A stretch of DNA of 64,000 bases, from the IMG/VR virus record IMGVR_UViG_3300007734_000761, positions 112,312 through 176,311 of that record, one strand, 5' to 3'. This DNA comes from a virus. Each line of letters opens with the position of its first letter. The first letter of the stretch is position 1. Made by a program: the position numbers and the translations under genes. Positions 1-9,640 of the stretch are shown here, piece by piece. A model generated the notes under the pieces. It did no database searches. It saw only the letters and a program-made list of their open reading frames with translations, and had not been told where the DNA came from.

Positions 1-3000
1 ATGAACCAGATGTGCCTGATGAACCTGAACTTCCACTTGTACCAGAAGATCCACTAGATCCTGAGGTGCCAGATGAACCTGAAGTGCCAGAAGAACCACT
101 AGTACCTGATGTACCATTTACTCCGCTTATACCTGATGTTCCTGATGAACCTGATGTTCCTGATGAACCTGATGTTCCTGATGAACCAGAGCTACCTGAA
201 GTTCCTGATGAACCTGATGTTCCACTAGAACCACTTGTTCCACTTGATCCTGAACTACCACTAGTACCTGAAGATCCACTTGAGCCACTAGTACCTGAAG
301 AACCTGAAGTACCTGAAGAACCACTAGTACCTGAACTACCACTTGAGCCAGATGTTCCTGAGCTACCTGATGAACCTGATGTACCTGAAGATCCACTAGT
401 ACCTGAAGAGCCTGAAGTACCTGAAGAACCAGAGCTACCTGAAGTACCTGATGAACCTGATGAACCTGAAGTACCACTTGAACCTGATGTTCCTGAACTG
501 CCAGAAGTACCTGAGCTTCCACTTGAACCTGAAGTTCCTGAACTGCCAGAAGTACCTGAGCTTCCACTTGAACCTGAAGTTCCTGAACTGCCAGAAGTAC
601 CTGAGCTTCCACTTGAACCTGACGTACCACTTGAGCCAGAAGTTCCAGAAGTTCCATTAACTCCACTTATACCTGAAGTGCCTGAAGATCCGGATGTACC
701 TGAACTGCCACTTGAGCCAGATGTACCTGAAGAGCCACTTGAACCTGATGTTCCTGATGAACCTGAAGATCCTGAAGTACCTGATGAACCGCTTGTTCCA
801 CTAGAACCAGATGATCCTGATGTACCTGAACTGCCAGAAGTACCACTTGAACCTGAAGAACCACTTGTTCCACTTGAACCACTTGAACCTGAGGTGCCAC
901 TTGATCCGCTTGTTCCGCTAGAACCCGATGTTCCTGATGAACCACTTGTTCCTGATGAACCGCTTGAACCTGAAGTACCTGATGTACCATTTACTCCGCT
1001 TATACCTGAAGTACCTGAAGATCCTGATGTACCTGAAGAACCTGATGTTCCTGAAGATCCACTTGAGCCAGATGTTCCTGATGAACCTGAGCTGCCTGAG
1101 GTTCCTGAAGAACCGCTAGTACCGCTTGAACCTGAACTTCCACTTGTTCCACTTGAACCTGATGAACCGGAAGTACCACTACTACCGCTTGTACCTGATG
1201 AACCTGATGATCCTGAAGTACCAGATGAGCCACTTGTTCCTGAAGAACCAGATGTCCCTGAACTTCCTGAAGAACCTGATGTTCCACTTGAACCACTTGT
1301 TCCTGATGAACCAGAGCTGCCTGATGTTCCTGAAGAACCTGAGGTTCCTGATGAGCCACTTGTTCCTGATGAACCTGAAGATCCTGAAGTACCTGATGAA
1401 CCGCTTGTTCCTGATGAACCACTAGTACCTGAAGTACCATCTACTCCACTTATACCTGATGTACCACTAGATCCTGAAGATCCTGAAGTACCTGATGAAC
1501 CACTTGAGCCAGATGTTCCTGATGAACCTGATGAACCGCTAGTACCACTTGAACCTGAAGTACCAGATGAACCTGATGTTCCAGAAGAACCACTAGTACC
1601 TGATGATCCACTAGATCCTGAAGTACCAGATGAACCTGATGAACCTGAGGTTCCTGAAGAACCGCTAGTTCCACTTGAACCTGAGGTTCCACTAGAACCC
1701 GATGAACCTGAAGTTCCTGAACTTCCTGATGAACCTGATGTGCCGCTTGAACCGCTAGTACCTGATGAACCTGATGTTCCTGATGAGCCACTAGTTCCTG
1801 AAGAACCGCTTGAACCTGAGGTGCCACTTGAACCACTAGATCCTGAAGTGCCAGATGAACCTGAAGAGCCTGAAGTACCAGATGAACCTGACGTTCCAGA
1901 TGAACCTGAAGTTCCAGATGTACCATTTACACCACTTATACCTGATGTACCACTAGATCCTGAAGATCCTGAAGTACCTGATGAACCTGAAGAACCTGAT
2001 GTTCCTGAAGAACCTGAGGTTCCTGAAGAACCGCTTGAGCCAGAGGAACCTGAAGATCCGCTTGTTCCACTTGAACCTGAAGACCCAGATGTTCCTGATG
2101 AACCTGAACTTCCTGAAGTGCCACTTGAACCAGATGTTCCGGATGAACCACTTGTACCACTTGAACCTGAAGAACCTGAGGTTCCAGATGAACCTGATGA
2201 TCCTGAAGTGCCACTACTTCCACTAGTTCCTGAAGAGCCTGAAGTACCAGATGATCCTGAAGATCCTGAAGTTCCACTTGAACCTGAAGAACCTGAGGTG
2301 CCACTTGAACCTGAAGAACCTGAGGTACCACTTGAACCAGAAGTTCCGCTTGAGCCACTAGTACCTGACGAACCGCTAGTGCCTGATGTACCATCCACAC
2401 CACTTATACCTGAAGTACCTGAGCTACCTGAAGTTCCGGATGAACCACTTGAACCAGAAGTTCCGGATGAACCTGAAGTACCACTAGAGCCTGATGTTCC
2501 TGATGAACCACTTGAACCACTTGTTCCGGATGATCCGGAAGTGCCTGATGAACCACTAGTACCTGACGATCCGCTTGAACCAGACGTTCCTGATGAACCA
2601 CTTGAACCAGAAGTTCCTGAAGAACCGCTAGTTCCACTTGATCCTGAAGTGCCACTTGAACCTGAAGATCCTGATGTTCCTGATGAACCATTTGTTCCAC
2701 TAGAACCAGATGATCCTGATGTGCCAGATGAACCTGAACTACCACTTGTTCCACTTGAACCTGAAGAACCTGAAGTTCCAGATGAACCTGATGAGCCACT
2801 GGTTCCTGAAGAACCAGAAGTTCCGCTTGAGCCACTAGTACCTGATGTACCGTCAACTCCACTTATACCTGAAGTACCTGAGCTACCGCTCGTACCTGAT
2901 GAACCACTTGAGCCAGATGTACCACTAGATCCTGAAGAACCTGATGTTCCACTAGAACCGCTAGTTCCAGATGAGCCTGATGTACCTGAACTTCCACTAG

Positions 3001-6000
3001 TTCCTGATGAACCACTTGAACCACTTGAACCAGAAGTTCCTGAAGAACCACTTGTTCCACTTGAACCACTTGTTCCTGATGAACCTGACGTTCCAGATGA
3101 ACCAGATGTCCCTGAACTTCCTGAAGAACCTGATGTTCCACTTGAACCTGAAGTACCAGATGAACCTGAACTTCCACTAGTTCCTGAAGAACCAGAAGAT
3201 CCTGAAGTACCTGATGAACCTGACGTTCCAGATGAACCTGACGTTCCAGATGAACCTGAGCTACCTGCGGTTCCTGAAGAACCACTTGTCCCAGATGAAC
3301 CAGAAGTACCTGACGTACCATCAACTCCACTTATACCTGAAGTGCCGCTTGAACCTGAAGTACCAGATGAACCTGAACTTCCGCTAGTTCCTGATGAACC
3401 ACTTGAGCCAGATGTACCAGAAGAACCGCTTGTTCCACTTGAACCTGATGTTCCTGAAGAACCTGATGAACCCGAGGTACCTGAACTGCCACTAGTACCT
3501 GATGAACCTGAAGTGCCAGATGAACCTGATGAACCTGAAGTTCCTGAAGAACCTGAGCTGCCTGATGTGCCAGATGAACCTGAGGTTCCTGAAGAACCAC
3601 TAGAACCAGACGTTCCTGAGCTGCCTGATGTACCACTAGAACCGCTAGTGCCTGATGAACCTGAAGATCCTGAAGTGCCTGATGAGCCACTTGAACCACT
3701 TGTACCACTTGAACCTGAAGATCCTGAAGTACCTGATGAACCAGAGGTGCCACTTGAGCCGCTAGTTCCGGATGAACCAGAAGTACCTGACGTGCCATCT
3801 ACTCCACTTATACCTGAAGTACCTGAGCTGCCTGAACTACCTGATGTGCCTGAACTACCAGAGCTGCCTGATGTGCCTGAACTGCCGCTTGAACCAGATG
3901 TACCTGATGAACCACTAGTACCTGAACTACCTGACGTACCACTTGAGCCAGAAGATCCTGAAGTACCAGAACTACCTGACGAACCACTAGTCCCACTTGA
4001 ACCTGAACTTCCACTTGTTCCTGATGAACCTGAACTTCCTGACGTACCACTTGAGCCAGAAGTGCCAGAACTACCTGATGTTCCTGATGAACCACTTGAG
4101 CCAGATGTACCTGATGTGCCATCTACTCCACTTATACCTGAAGTACCACTACTTCCTGAGGAACCAGAAGTACCTGATGAACCACTTGTTCCTGATGAAC
4201 CTGAAGTGCCACTTGATCCACTAGAACCTGATGTTCCTGAAGAACCTGACGTACCACTTGAGCCGCTTGAACCACTTGTTCCACTTGAACCTGATGAACC
4301 TGAAGTACCACTAGAACCAGATGTTCCACTACTACCACTTGTACCATCAATCCCAGAAGTACCTGATGAACCACTTGTGCCTGAACTACCTGATGTTCCT
4401 GATGTTCCGTTTATACCTGAAATTCCAGAAGTTCCTGAGCTGCCACTTGAACCTGAAGTACCACTAGAACCAGAACTACCTGATGTTCCTGAACTTCCTG
4501 AAGAACCTGAGGTTCCACTACTACCACTTGTACCTGATGATCCTGAACTACCTGATGTTCCTGAACTGCCGCTCGTTCCTGATGAACCTGATGTACCTGA
4601 AGATCCTGAAGTGCCTGATGAGCCTGAAGATCCTGAAGTACCGGAACTACCTGAAGTGCCACTTGAACCTGATGTACCACTTGAACCACTAGTGCCTGAG
4701 GATCCTGAAGTACCTGATGAGCCACTAGAACCAGAAGTTCCTGAACTACCTGAAGTTCCTGATGAACCTGATGAACCATCAACTCCACTTAAACCTGAAG
4801 TACCCGAAGTACCAGATGAGCCTGATGAGCCACTAGTACCTGATGATCCACTTGTTCCTGAAGAACCTGAACTACCTGACGTGCCACTTGAGCCAGATGT
4901 TCCCGAACTTCCACTTGAACCACTTGTACCTGATGAACCTGAGCTTCCTGAAGTACCAGACGAACCTGATGTTCCTGAACTTCCGCTAGTTCCACTTGAA
5001 CCTGAACTTCCACTAGTTCCTGAAGAACCGCTTGAGCCAGATGTTCCCGAACTTCCACTAGTTCCTGAAGAACCGCTTGAGCCAGATGTACCTGATGAAC
5101 CACTTGTTCCACTACTTCCTGAAGTGCCAGATGAGCCTGAGCTACCTGAAGTACCAGATGAACCACTTGTTCCTGAGCTTCCGCTTGTACCGGATGAACC
5201 TGATGAACCGCTAGTTCCACTTGAACCTGAACTTCCGCTAGTTCCTGAAGAACCACTTGAGCCAGATGTACCTGACGAACCGCTTGTTCCTGAAGAACCA
5301 CTTGTTCCACTTGAACCAGATGAACCAGATGTTCCTGAGCTTCCACTTGTTCCACTTGAACCTGAAGTACCTGAAGAACCACTTGAACCTGAAGTACCTG
5401 AAGAACCACTTGAGCCAGATGTGCCTGATGAACCGCTAGTTCCTGATGAACCAGATGTTCCACTTGTTCCGCTTGAACCTGATGTTCCTGAAGTGCCAGA
5501 TGAACCGCTAGTACCTGATGAACCACTAGAACCTGATGTTCCACTTGAACCACTTGTACCTGATGAACCAGATGTGCCTGATGAACCTGAGCTGCCACTT
5601 GTACCAGATGAGCCAGATGTTCCTGATGAACCTGACGTGCCTGAACTACCCGAAGTGCCAGAAGAACCAGATGTACCATTTGTACCTGAAGTACCGTTTG
5701 TGCCAGATGTTCCACTAGTTCCTGAAGTTCCTGAACTACCACTAGTTCCTGAGGTTCCTGAACTGCCACTAGTACCTGATGTTCCACTTGTGCCAGATGT
5801 ACTAAAATCAGCTATTGGAGCATATGTAAATTGTCCAGAACTAGTATCATATGTTATAAAATAACCTGATGAAGAGTTTTCACTTACTCCTAAAACTATA
5901 AAAGGATTTGAACCTGAAATTAATAATGATCCAGTAATTACAGCTGAACCTGAAAACGGAAATCCTGCTCCTCCACTACCTGAAGAAGCTATTCCATAAC

Positions 6001-6178
6001 TAACTAATCCTGTTGCTGGATCATATGTTAAATTATATGAGGCTGAAAGATCATTTTCTACTCCAATAAGTGTTAATGGGTTTGAGCCTGAAATTATTAC
6101 ACTCTCACTAATGCTACCTGTAATAGATAAATCATTAGATAAATACCACCCTAACTGTTCTGGTCTTACTCTTGCCAT
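1..6178 (-). CDS. Giant Gly-X-Y repeat tail-fibre-like protein, 3' end outside window
   Basis: An open frame of 2,059 codons runs from the ATG at 6178 to the window edge with no stop, so the C-terminus is missing. Residues 1-125 are non-repetitive and hold a duplicated module: ISGSNPLTLIGV at 29-40 and ISGSNPFIVLGV at 87-98, each followed by a TYDxxxGxxxY element, period 58. From about residue 128 nearly every third residue is Gly, in GTS and GSS triplets, broken at intervals by GISGVNG or GISGVDG. There is almost no proline, so it is collagen-like in period but not in composition. Such triplet proteins in phages are usually fibres or surface fibrils. It starts 1 nt after the upstream neck/tail gene, which places it at the end of the head-neck operon. 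The function is inferred from context and composition only. Confidence 0.8.
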   Translation of the reverse strand, partial: MARVRPEQLGWYLSNDLSITGSISESVIISGSNPLTLIGVENDLSASYNLTYDPATGLVSYGIASSGSGGAGFPFSGSAVITGSLLISGSNPFIVLGVSENSSSGYFITYDTSSGQFTYAPIADFSTSGTSGTSGTSGSSGTSGTSGSSGTSGTSGTSGTNGTSGTNGTSGSSGTSGSSGTSGSSGTSGSSGTSGSSGSSGTSGSSGTSGSSGTSGSSGSSGTSGSSGTSGTSGSSGTSGTSGSSGTSGSSGTSGSSGSSGTSGSSGSSGTSGSSGTSGSSGTSGSSGSSGTSGSSGTSGSSGTSGSSGSSGTSGSSGSSGTSGSSGSSGTSGSSGTSGSSGTSGSSGSSGTSGSSGTSGSSGTSGSSGSSGTSGSSGTSGSSGSSGTSGSSGSSGTSGSSGTSGSSGTSGSSGSSGTSGSSGSSGTSGSSGTSGSSGSSGTSGSSGTSGSSGSSGTSGTSGLSGVDGSSGSSGTSGSSGTSGSSGSSGTSGSSGTSGSSGTSGSSGTSGSSGTSGSSGSSGTSGSSGTSGSSGTSGSSGTSGSSGSSGTSGSSGTSGSSGSSGTSGSSGSSGTSGSSGSSGTSGISGINGTSGTSGSSGTSGSSGTSGIDGTSGSSGTSGSSGTSGSSGSSGTSGSSGSSGTSGSSGTSGSSGSSGTSGSSGTSGSSGTSGSSGSSGTSGISGVDGTSGTSGSSGSSGTSGSSGTSGSSGTSGSSGSSGTSGSSGSSGTSGSSGSSGTSGSSGSSGTSGSSGTSGSSGTSGSSGSSGTSGSSGSSGTSGSSGSSGTSGISGVDGTSGTSGSSGTSGSSGTSGSSGTSGSSGSSGTSGSSGSSGTSGSSGSSGTSGSSGTSGSSGTSGSSGSSGTSGSSGTSGSSGSSGTSGSSGSSGTSGSSGTSGSSGTSGSSGSSGTSGSSGTSGSSGTSGSSGSSGTSGSSGSSGTSGSSGTSGISGVDGTSGTSGSSGTSGSSGTAGSSGSSGTSGSSGTSGSSGTSGSSGSSGTSGSSGSSGTSGSSGTSGSSGSSGTSGSSGTSGSSGTSGSSGTSGSSGTSGSSGSSGSSGTSGSSGTSGSSGTSGSSGTSGSSGSSGTSGSSGSSGTSGSSGTSGISGVDGTSGTSGSSGTSGSSGTSGSSGSSGTSGSSGSSGTSGSSGSSGTSGSSGSSGTNGSSGTSGSSGSSGTSGSSGTSGSSGTSGSSGSSGTSGSSGSSGTSGSSGTSGSSGTSGSSGSSGTSGSSGTSGSSGTSGSSGSSGTSGSSGTSGISGVDGTSGTSGSSGTSGSSGTSGSSGTSGSSGSSGTSGSSGSSGTSGSSGSSGTSGSSGTSGSSGTSGSSGSSGTSGSSGSSGTSGSSGTSGSSGTSGSSGSSGTSGSSGSSGTSGSSGSSGSSGSSGTSGSSGTSGSSGSSGTSGSSGSSGTSGISGVNGTSGTSGSSGTSGSSGTSGSSGSSGTSGSSGSSGTSGSSGSSGTSGSSGTSGSSGTSGSSGTSGSSGSSGTSGSSGSSGTSGSSGTSGSSGTSGSSGSSGTSGSSGSSGTSGSSGTSGSSGTSGSSGTSGSSGSSGTSGSSGSSGTSGSSGSSGTSGISGVDGTSGTSGSSGTSGSSGTSGSSGSSGTSGSSGTSGSSGTSGSSGSSGTSGSSGTSGSSGSSGTSGSSGTSGSSGTSGSSGSSGTSGSSGTSGSSGSSGTSGSSGSSGTSGSSGTSGSSGSSGTSGSSGSSGTSGSSGTSGSSGTSGISGVNGTSGTSGSSGSSGTSGSSGTSGSSGTSGSSGTSGSSGSSGTSGSSGSSGTSGSSGTSGSSGSSGTSGSSGTSGSSGSSGTSGSSGSSGTSGSSGSSGTSGSSGTSGISGVNGTSGTSGSSGTSGSSGSSGTSGSSGTSGSSGSSGTSGSSGTSGSSGSSGTSGSSGTSGSSGTSGSSGSSGTSGSSGSSGTSGSSGTSGSSGTSGSSGSSGTSGSSGSSGTSGSSGTSGSSGTSGSSGSSGTSGSSGSSGTSGSSGTSGSSGTSGSSGSSGTSGSSGTSGSSGTSGISGVNGTSGTSGSSGTSGSSGTSGSSGSSGTSGSSGSSGTSGS
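4..5805 (-). repeat. 9-nt-based (Gly-Thr-Ser / Gly-Ser-Ser) coding repeat with ~460-nt super-period
   Basis: Continuous degenerate repeat of GGN(ACN/AGY/TCN)(TCN/AGY) triplets on the minus strand. Punctuating units (GIS GVN/GVD GTS) occur near 112, 650, 985, 1434, 1920, 2390, 2850, 3317, 3793, 4117 and 4774. Related GID/GIN units lie near 4345 and 4408. Between about 985 and 3793 the spacing is close to 450-486 nt. Synonymous codons vary strongly between copies, so conservation is at protein level. Confidence 0.85.
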
Positions 6179-6179
6179 C

Positions 6180-7409
6180 TTATTGGAATTTTCCTATTAT
6201 TAATACAGAATCTGGGTTAGGGCTTGAAGGTGAATTTAATTCAAATCCTAAACCAGACAATGATGTGTTAAACGTAAATACTATATCATTTCCAATTTGT
6301 TGTAAATTAAAGAAATTAGGTTCTGTGTTAATTCCGTTTATTAATACAATAAATTGATTTTTTCCTGTTGGTGGTAATGGGTCAGGAGCAACCATAATTT
6401 GTTTACCATATAAAGTAGCTTGATTCGTACTAGTTACAATAGCTAAAGCTGAATTATTTGTATTTAAATATTGTGATACTGCTGCAAATGATGCTGGGGT
6501 TATTATTGGTGGACTTAGTGGATTCACATTCGTTATTTTTGGTTTTTTTACATTTACTGGAATTATTAAATCATCTACTGCATATTCGTTAAAAATTACT
6601 TGACCTTTACTTACATATGCCATATCATGTGATAAATATGCATTTATAGTGTCGGGTATTAAATAACCATGTAATTTCATTGTGATTTTACTAACAACAG
6701 TTCTTTCTTCTTCTGCTGAGTATTGAACAGATGTTGGAAAAGACTCTATATTTACTCTAAAATAATAACGATTTTTATCTCCCCAATAACTATTTTCAGC
6801 ATATTGTACAGCTTCAAGTATTCTATTGGATTGTTCTACAAAATCTGCATAAATATTTAATTCATATGTAATAGTAACATAATCTGGGTGTGCTACCACC
6901 ATCATTTCTTTTACTGGTTGGCGATTATTTAACACATTAAAATTATCATAAGCATTTTTATTGGTAAATTGTCTTTCAAAAACATGAACGTTTTGAGCTA
7001 AATTACCATCAAGATTTCTACCTACATTACGATTTTTTGTTACATCTGTTCTGTTAACTACAATAAGAGGAGCAATAATTTTACCACTTACATCACGTAA
7101 AAATCCTTCTTTTTGCATTGCTACCCATCTTTCAGGATAAGCATATATTACAGGAACATCAATAAGTTCTGTATTACTGTATACTGTAGGTTTAATGTTA
7201 TTTTTAATATGTTCTAATACAGCCGTATCAATATCAATTAATTTAACACTAAAATTTTTCTCTCTAGTGCCTTTTTGTGATACTTTTAAAGCTCTATTAG
7301 GTTTACTAACCATAGGCTCTTTACCATAACTAGCAAGTTCATAAGGTACAATTTTATCTTGTACTTCTTGTGCGGGAGTTTTAGGTATAGGTTTTCTTAC
7401 TTGAGCCAT
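6180..7409 (-). CDS. Neck/tail-completion protein, T4 gp15-like (putative)
   Basis: The 409-residue product is encoded directly after two neck-type genes, the position gp15 (tail sheath stabiliser) holds after gp13 and gp14 in T4. The first ~290 residues resemble a conserved family of marine and freshwater T4-like phages as I recall it: a segment with YPERWVAMQKEGFLRD, then NAYDNFNVLNNRQPV and PDYVTITYELNIYADFVEQ. The last ~120 residues are low in charge and look like an added beta-rich domain. It overlaps the upstream stop in a TAATG arrangement, so translation is probably coupled. The gp15 assignment rests on gene order and remembered similarity; another tail-terminator role is possible. 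Confidence 0.55.
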   Translation of the reverse strand: MAQVRKPIPKTPAQEVQDKIVPYELASYGKEPMVSKPNRALKVSQKGTREKNFSVKLIDIDTAVLEHIKNNIKPTVYSNTELIDVPVIYAYPERWVAMQKEGFLRDVSGKIIAPLIVVNRTDVTKNRNVGRNLDGNLAQNVHVFERQFTNKNAYDNFNVLNNRQPVKEMMVVAHPDYVTITYELNIYADFVEQSNRILEAVQYAENSYWGDKNRYYFRVNIESFPTSVQYSAEEERTVVSKITMKLHGYLIPDTINAYLSHDMAYVSKGQVIFNEYAVDDLIIPVNVKKPKITNVNPLSPPIITPASFAAVSQYLNTNNSALAIVTSTNQATLYGKQIMVAPDPLPPTGKNQFIVLINGINTEPNFFNLQQIGNDIVFTFNTSLSGLGFELNSPSSPNPDSVLIIGKFQ

Positions 7410-8023
7410 TATTGTATTTTATAAGGTAAAATATTAAGTTTAATAGGTCTAGTCATTATTGTATCTAATTCAAATACTAAACTTTGACCTCTTTTATTTA
7501 AACTACTACTTTCAAAATTAGAAGCACCATAGATATATTGATCATCATTACCGAAATCAATCCAGTTTTCGTTTACATTATAAACTTCATAGTATCTTTC
7601 TCTATCTAAAATAATGTCTCCTACTTCAGGCATTACTCCAATTTTAAGCATCATTTCATGTACAAACCAGAATTGAGATTTTTGTGTATTACTTACACCA
7701 TAATCTTCTACTATTTGAAGTTCATCACCTCTATCAATATAACATTTAATAAGAACAGGTTGATAGTACCATTTTGAAGTACTTTCACCATAGATATTTG
7801 TAGATGAATTAGTAGCACTTATTTTATAATAAGGCACTTGCATTGACATTAATCTTTTATAAGCTTCTGTAATAGAAGTTACTTGAAAATCAATGTCATT
7901 ACCTGGAGCAAAGGGCATAGGTCTAGCTAATCCATCTGGTTGAGATGGTAAAGCTTCATAATCACCGGGGGTGGTAACTTTTTGGCCTGGTACTCTGAAA
8001 AATGCTCCTGGTTTGTTAGTCAT
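7409..8023 (-). CDS. Neck protein, T4 gp14-like (putative)
   Basis: The 204-residue protein sits between the gp13-like and gp15-like genes and overlaps both through TAATG junctions. Visible features include VPYYKISATNSSTNIYGES, a central acidic stretch around GDELQIVEDYG, and MPEVGDIILDRERYYEVYNV, which has the look of a small beta-barrel neck subunit. In T4 the gp13/gp14 complex closes the filled head and accepts the tail. The call rests mainly on synteny; no catalytic motif is present. Confidence 0.55.
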   Translation of the reverse strand: MTNKPGAFFRVPGQKVTTPGDYEALPSQPDGLARPMPFAPGNDIDFQVTSITEAYKRLMSMQVPYYKISATNSSTNIYGESTSKWYYQPVLIKCYIDRGDELQIVEDYGVSNTQKSQFWFVHEMMLKIGVMPEVGDIILDRERYYEVYNVNENWIDFGNDDQYIYGASNFESSSLNKRGQSLVFELDTIMTRPIKLNILPYKIQ

Positions 8024-9624
8024 TATAGAATGTAAATAGGTGAAGGTAAAGGTATATTATTCATAATAGCATTGTTAGCATCATCTTCAGCTTTTTGTCT
8101 TTCTAACTGTTTTTGTTTTGAAGTTTCATCTAATAAAACTCTAAGTTCTTCTAATAATGCTGCTTTATCTGCTTGAGATTGACTCATCAAATCACTACTA
8201 GACATAGCTCCTACTTTTGGAACTTCTGCTGCAGGATATTTACCTCTTGAATAACCTAAAATCTCTTTACAAATTGCTAATACATACCTCATAATCCATG
8301 ATTTACCTATTGAATTAATTCTAGAATATGTTGGGTTTGCATAAGGTACATTAGATACATCTGTTATGATAGGTTTATCATACGGAGGAACGTTACTATT
8401 TTGATTTTGGTTTTGTTGTAAAACATCACTTTCTTTAGCAAACTCAAGCCATAATTTATTTCCATTTCCTGGAGGAATAGGGAATATAGTAAGTATATTA
8501 TTATTTACACTAAAACTATATCCATTGTATCTTACATCCATCTGCATATTCCATTCTTGTATTCTTTGTATGTCAAAATACACAGGCCACTGAATGTATG
8601 AATTATATCCATATCCACCATAAAATCCAAACATATCAGCGGTAGCACCTACACCTCCTAAACCAGGGTATGGGCTTGTCATCCATGCTTGAGCAGGAGG
8701 AGCTTGATAAAATACTCTAACTACTACAGGATTATCTTTTAAACTAATAAGACTTTCACTAACAAACAATGTTTTTAAGTCATACGTTTGTTGACCATCT
8801 ATTAGGTCAATACTCGCGCTATATACTGGAATATCGCGTATGAAAGCTTGGTCCGCATAATTATTGGCGATTCTTATAGTTCCACCTAAAGTTCGGTCAA
8901 TAAGTCGAGTATTCATATTATAATCTGACTTATAAGCTATATATTGTACTACTTGAGTTGTAGGTGTTATACTAGCATTAGGATCTACATCTAAAATATA
9001 ATTATTATTTACATAACTAGCAGATACATAAAAATAATCTGCAGAATTAATAAAAGGAAGAGGATTTTTTACAACAAAATAAACATTTCCACCTTTCATG
9101 TAAGTATATTGGGGTAAAAAATTACCACACTGATTTTCAATGCCAAAAGATTGTACTAAACTGAAGTCAGCTCTAGACATTGATGGAATAACACTAGCAG
9201 AAACTACATAAAATATACTTCCACTATTAATAGCCCATTGCATTTCTGGGGCCGATGTAAAATCTGAAGCTACAGCTACTTCTGGTGGGCTAAACGATAA
9301 AGAAGCATTAAAGTAACTTACATTATATTCACATAAAAAACTATCTGTGTAACTACCTTCTATTGATAAGTAGTTTTCTCTTACTTTATAAAGATAAACT
9401 TCATTACCATAAGTAGTTACTGCTTCTTCCATAGCAGCATATATTTGAAAATCTACAAGTTCAACGTCAACTACACCAAAACCTAAACGTCGGGTTACAT
9501 AAAAACAAGCACGTTGTGCATCGTTTTGAAACGTTGGATCATTATCATAGTAACCGAAAGGAGTATTACCAGGAACTGGTAATAGATCGGATGTGGATAG
9601 GGCGTAATTGTAATCTTGAGACAT
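8023..9624 (-). CDS. Neck protein, T4 gp13-like
   Basis: The 533-residue product begins with the pattern typical of gp13-family neck proteins: FGYYDNDPTF, then a region reading VTRRLGFGVVDVELVDFQIY and EEAVTTYGNEV. The middle is rich in aromatic and Ser residues, probably beta structure. The C-terminal ~60 residues are a charged helix (LLEELRVLLDETSKQKQLER). It is longer than T4 gp13 (about 309 residues), suggesting a domain insertion in the centre. An ATATTTAT box lies 8 nt upstream of the ATG and overlaps the PhoH stop codon. Confidence 0.6.
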   Translation of the reverse strand: MSQDYNYALSTSDLLPVPGNTPFGYYDNDPTFQNDAQRACFYVTRRLGFGVVDVELVDFQIYAAMEEAVTTYGNEVYLYKVRENYLSIEGSYTDSFLCEYNVSYFNASLSFSPPEVAVASDFTSAPEMQWAINSGSIFYVVSASVIPSMSRADFSLVQSFGIENQCGNFLPQYTYMKGGNVYFVVKNPLPFINSADYFYVSASYVNNNYILDVDPNASITPTTQVVQYIAYKSDYNMNTRLIDRTLGGTIRIANNYADQAFIRDIPVYSASIDLIDGQQTYDLKTLFVSESLISLKDNPVVVRVFYQAPPAQAWMTSPYPGLGGVGATADMFGFYGGYGYNSYIQWPVYFDIQRIQEWNMQMDVRYNGYSFSVNNNILTIFPIPPGNGNKLWLEFAKESDVLQQNQNQNSNVPPYDKPIITDVSNVPYANPTYSRINSIGKSWIMRYVLAICKEILGYSRGKYPAAEVPKVGAMSSSDLMSQSQADKAALLEELRVLLDETSKQKQLERQKAEDDANNAIMNNIPLPSPIYIL

Positions 9625-9632
9625 AGTCGATG

Positions 9633-9640
9633 ATAAATAT
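9633..9640 (-). promoter_or_regulatory. Junction box before gp13-like
   Basis: Minus ATATTTAT, 8 nt before ATG 9624; overlaps the PhoH stop. Confidence 0.5.

Noticed and set aside
127-5787. Many minus-strand ORFs rich in Gln, Val, His and Leu in the repeat region
   Set aside because: They are out-of-frame readings of the same repeat. Their starts coincide with the punctuating units because those are the only places with ATG or stop codons.
1-5805. CRISPR array or satellite DNA in the left repeat
   Set aside because: Units are codon-periodic, in frame and without spacers, and continuous with a protein head domain.
12-5864. 1,950-codon plus-strand ORF of PxxPxxP repeats
   Set aside because: It is the antisense image of the minus-strand Gly-X-Y gene. 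A stop-free 9-nt repeat leaves several frames open, and the minus frame has a unique N-terminal domain continuous with the operon.
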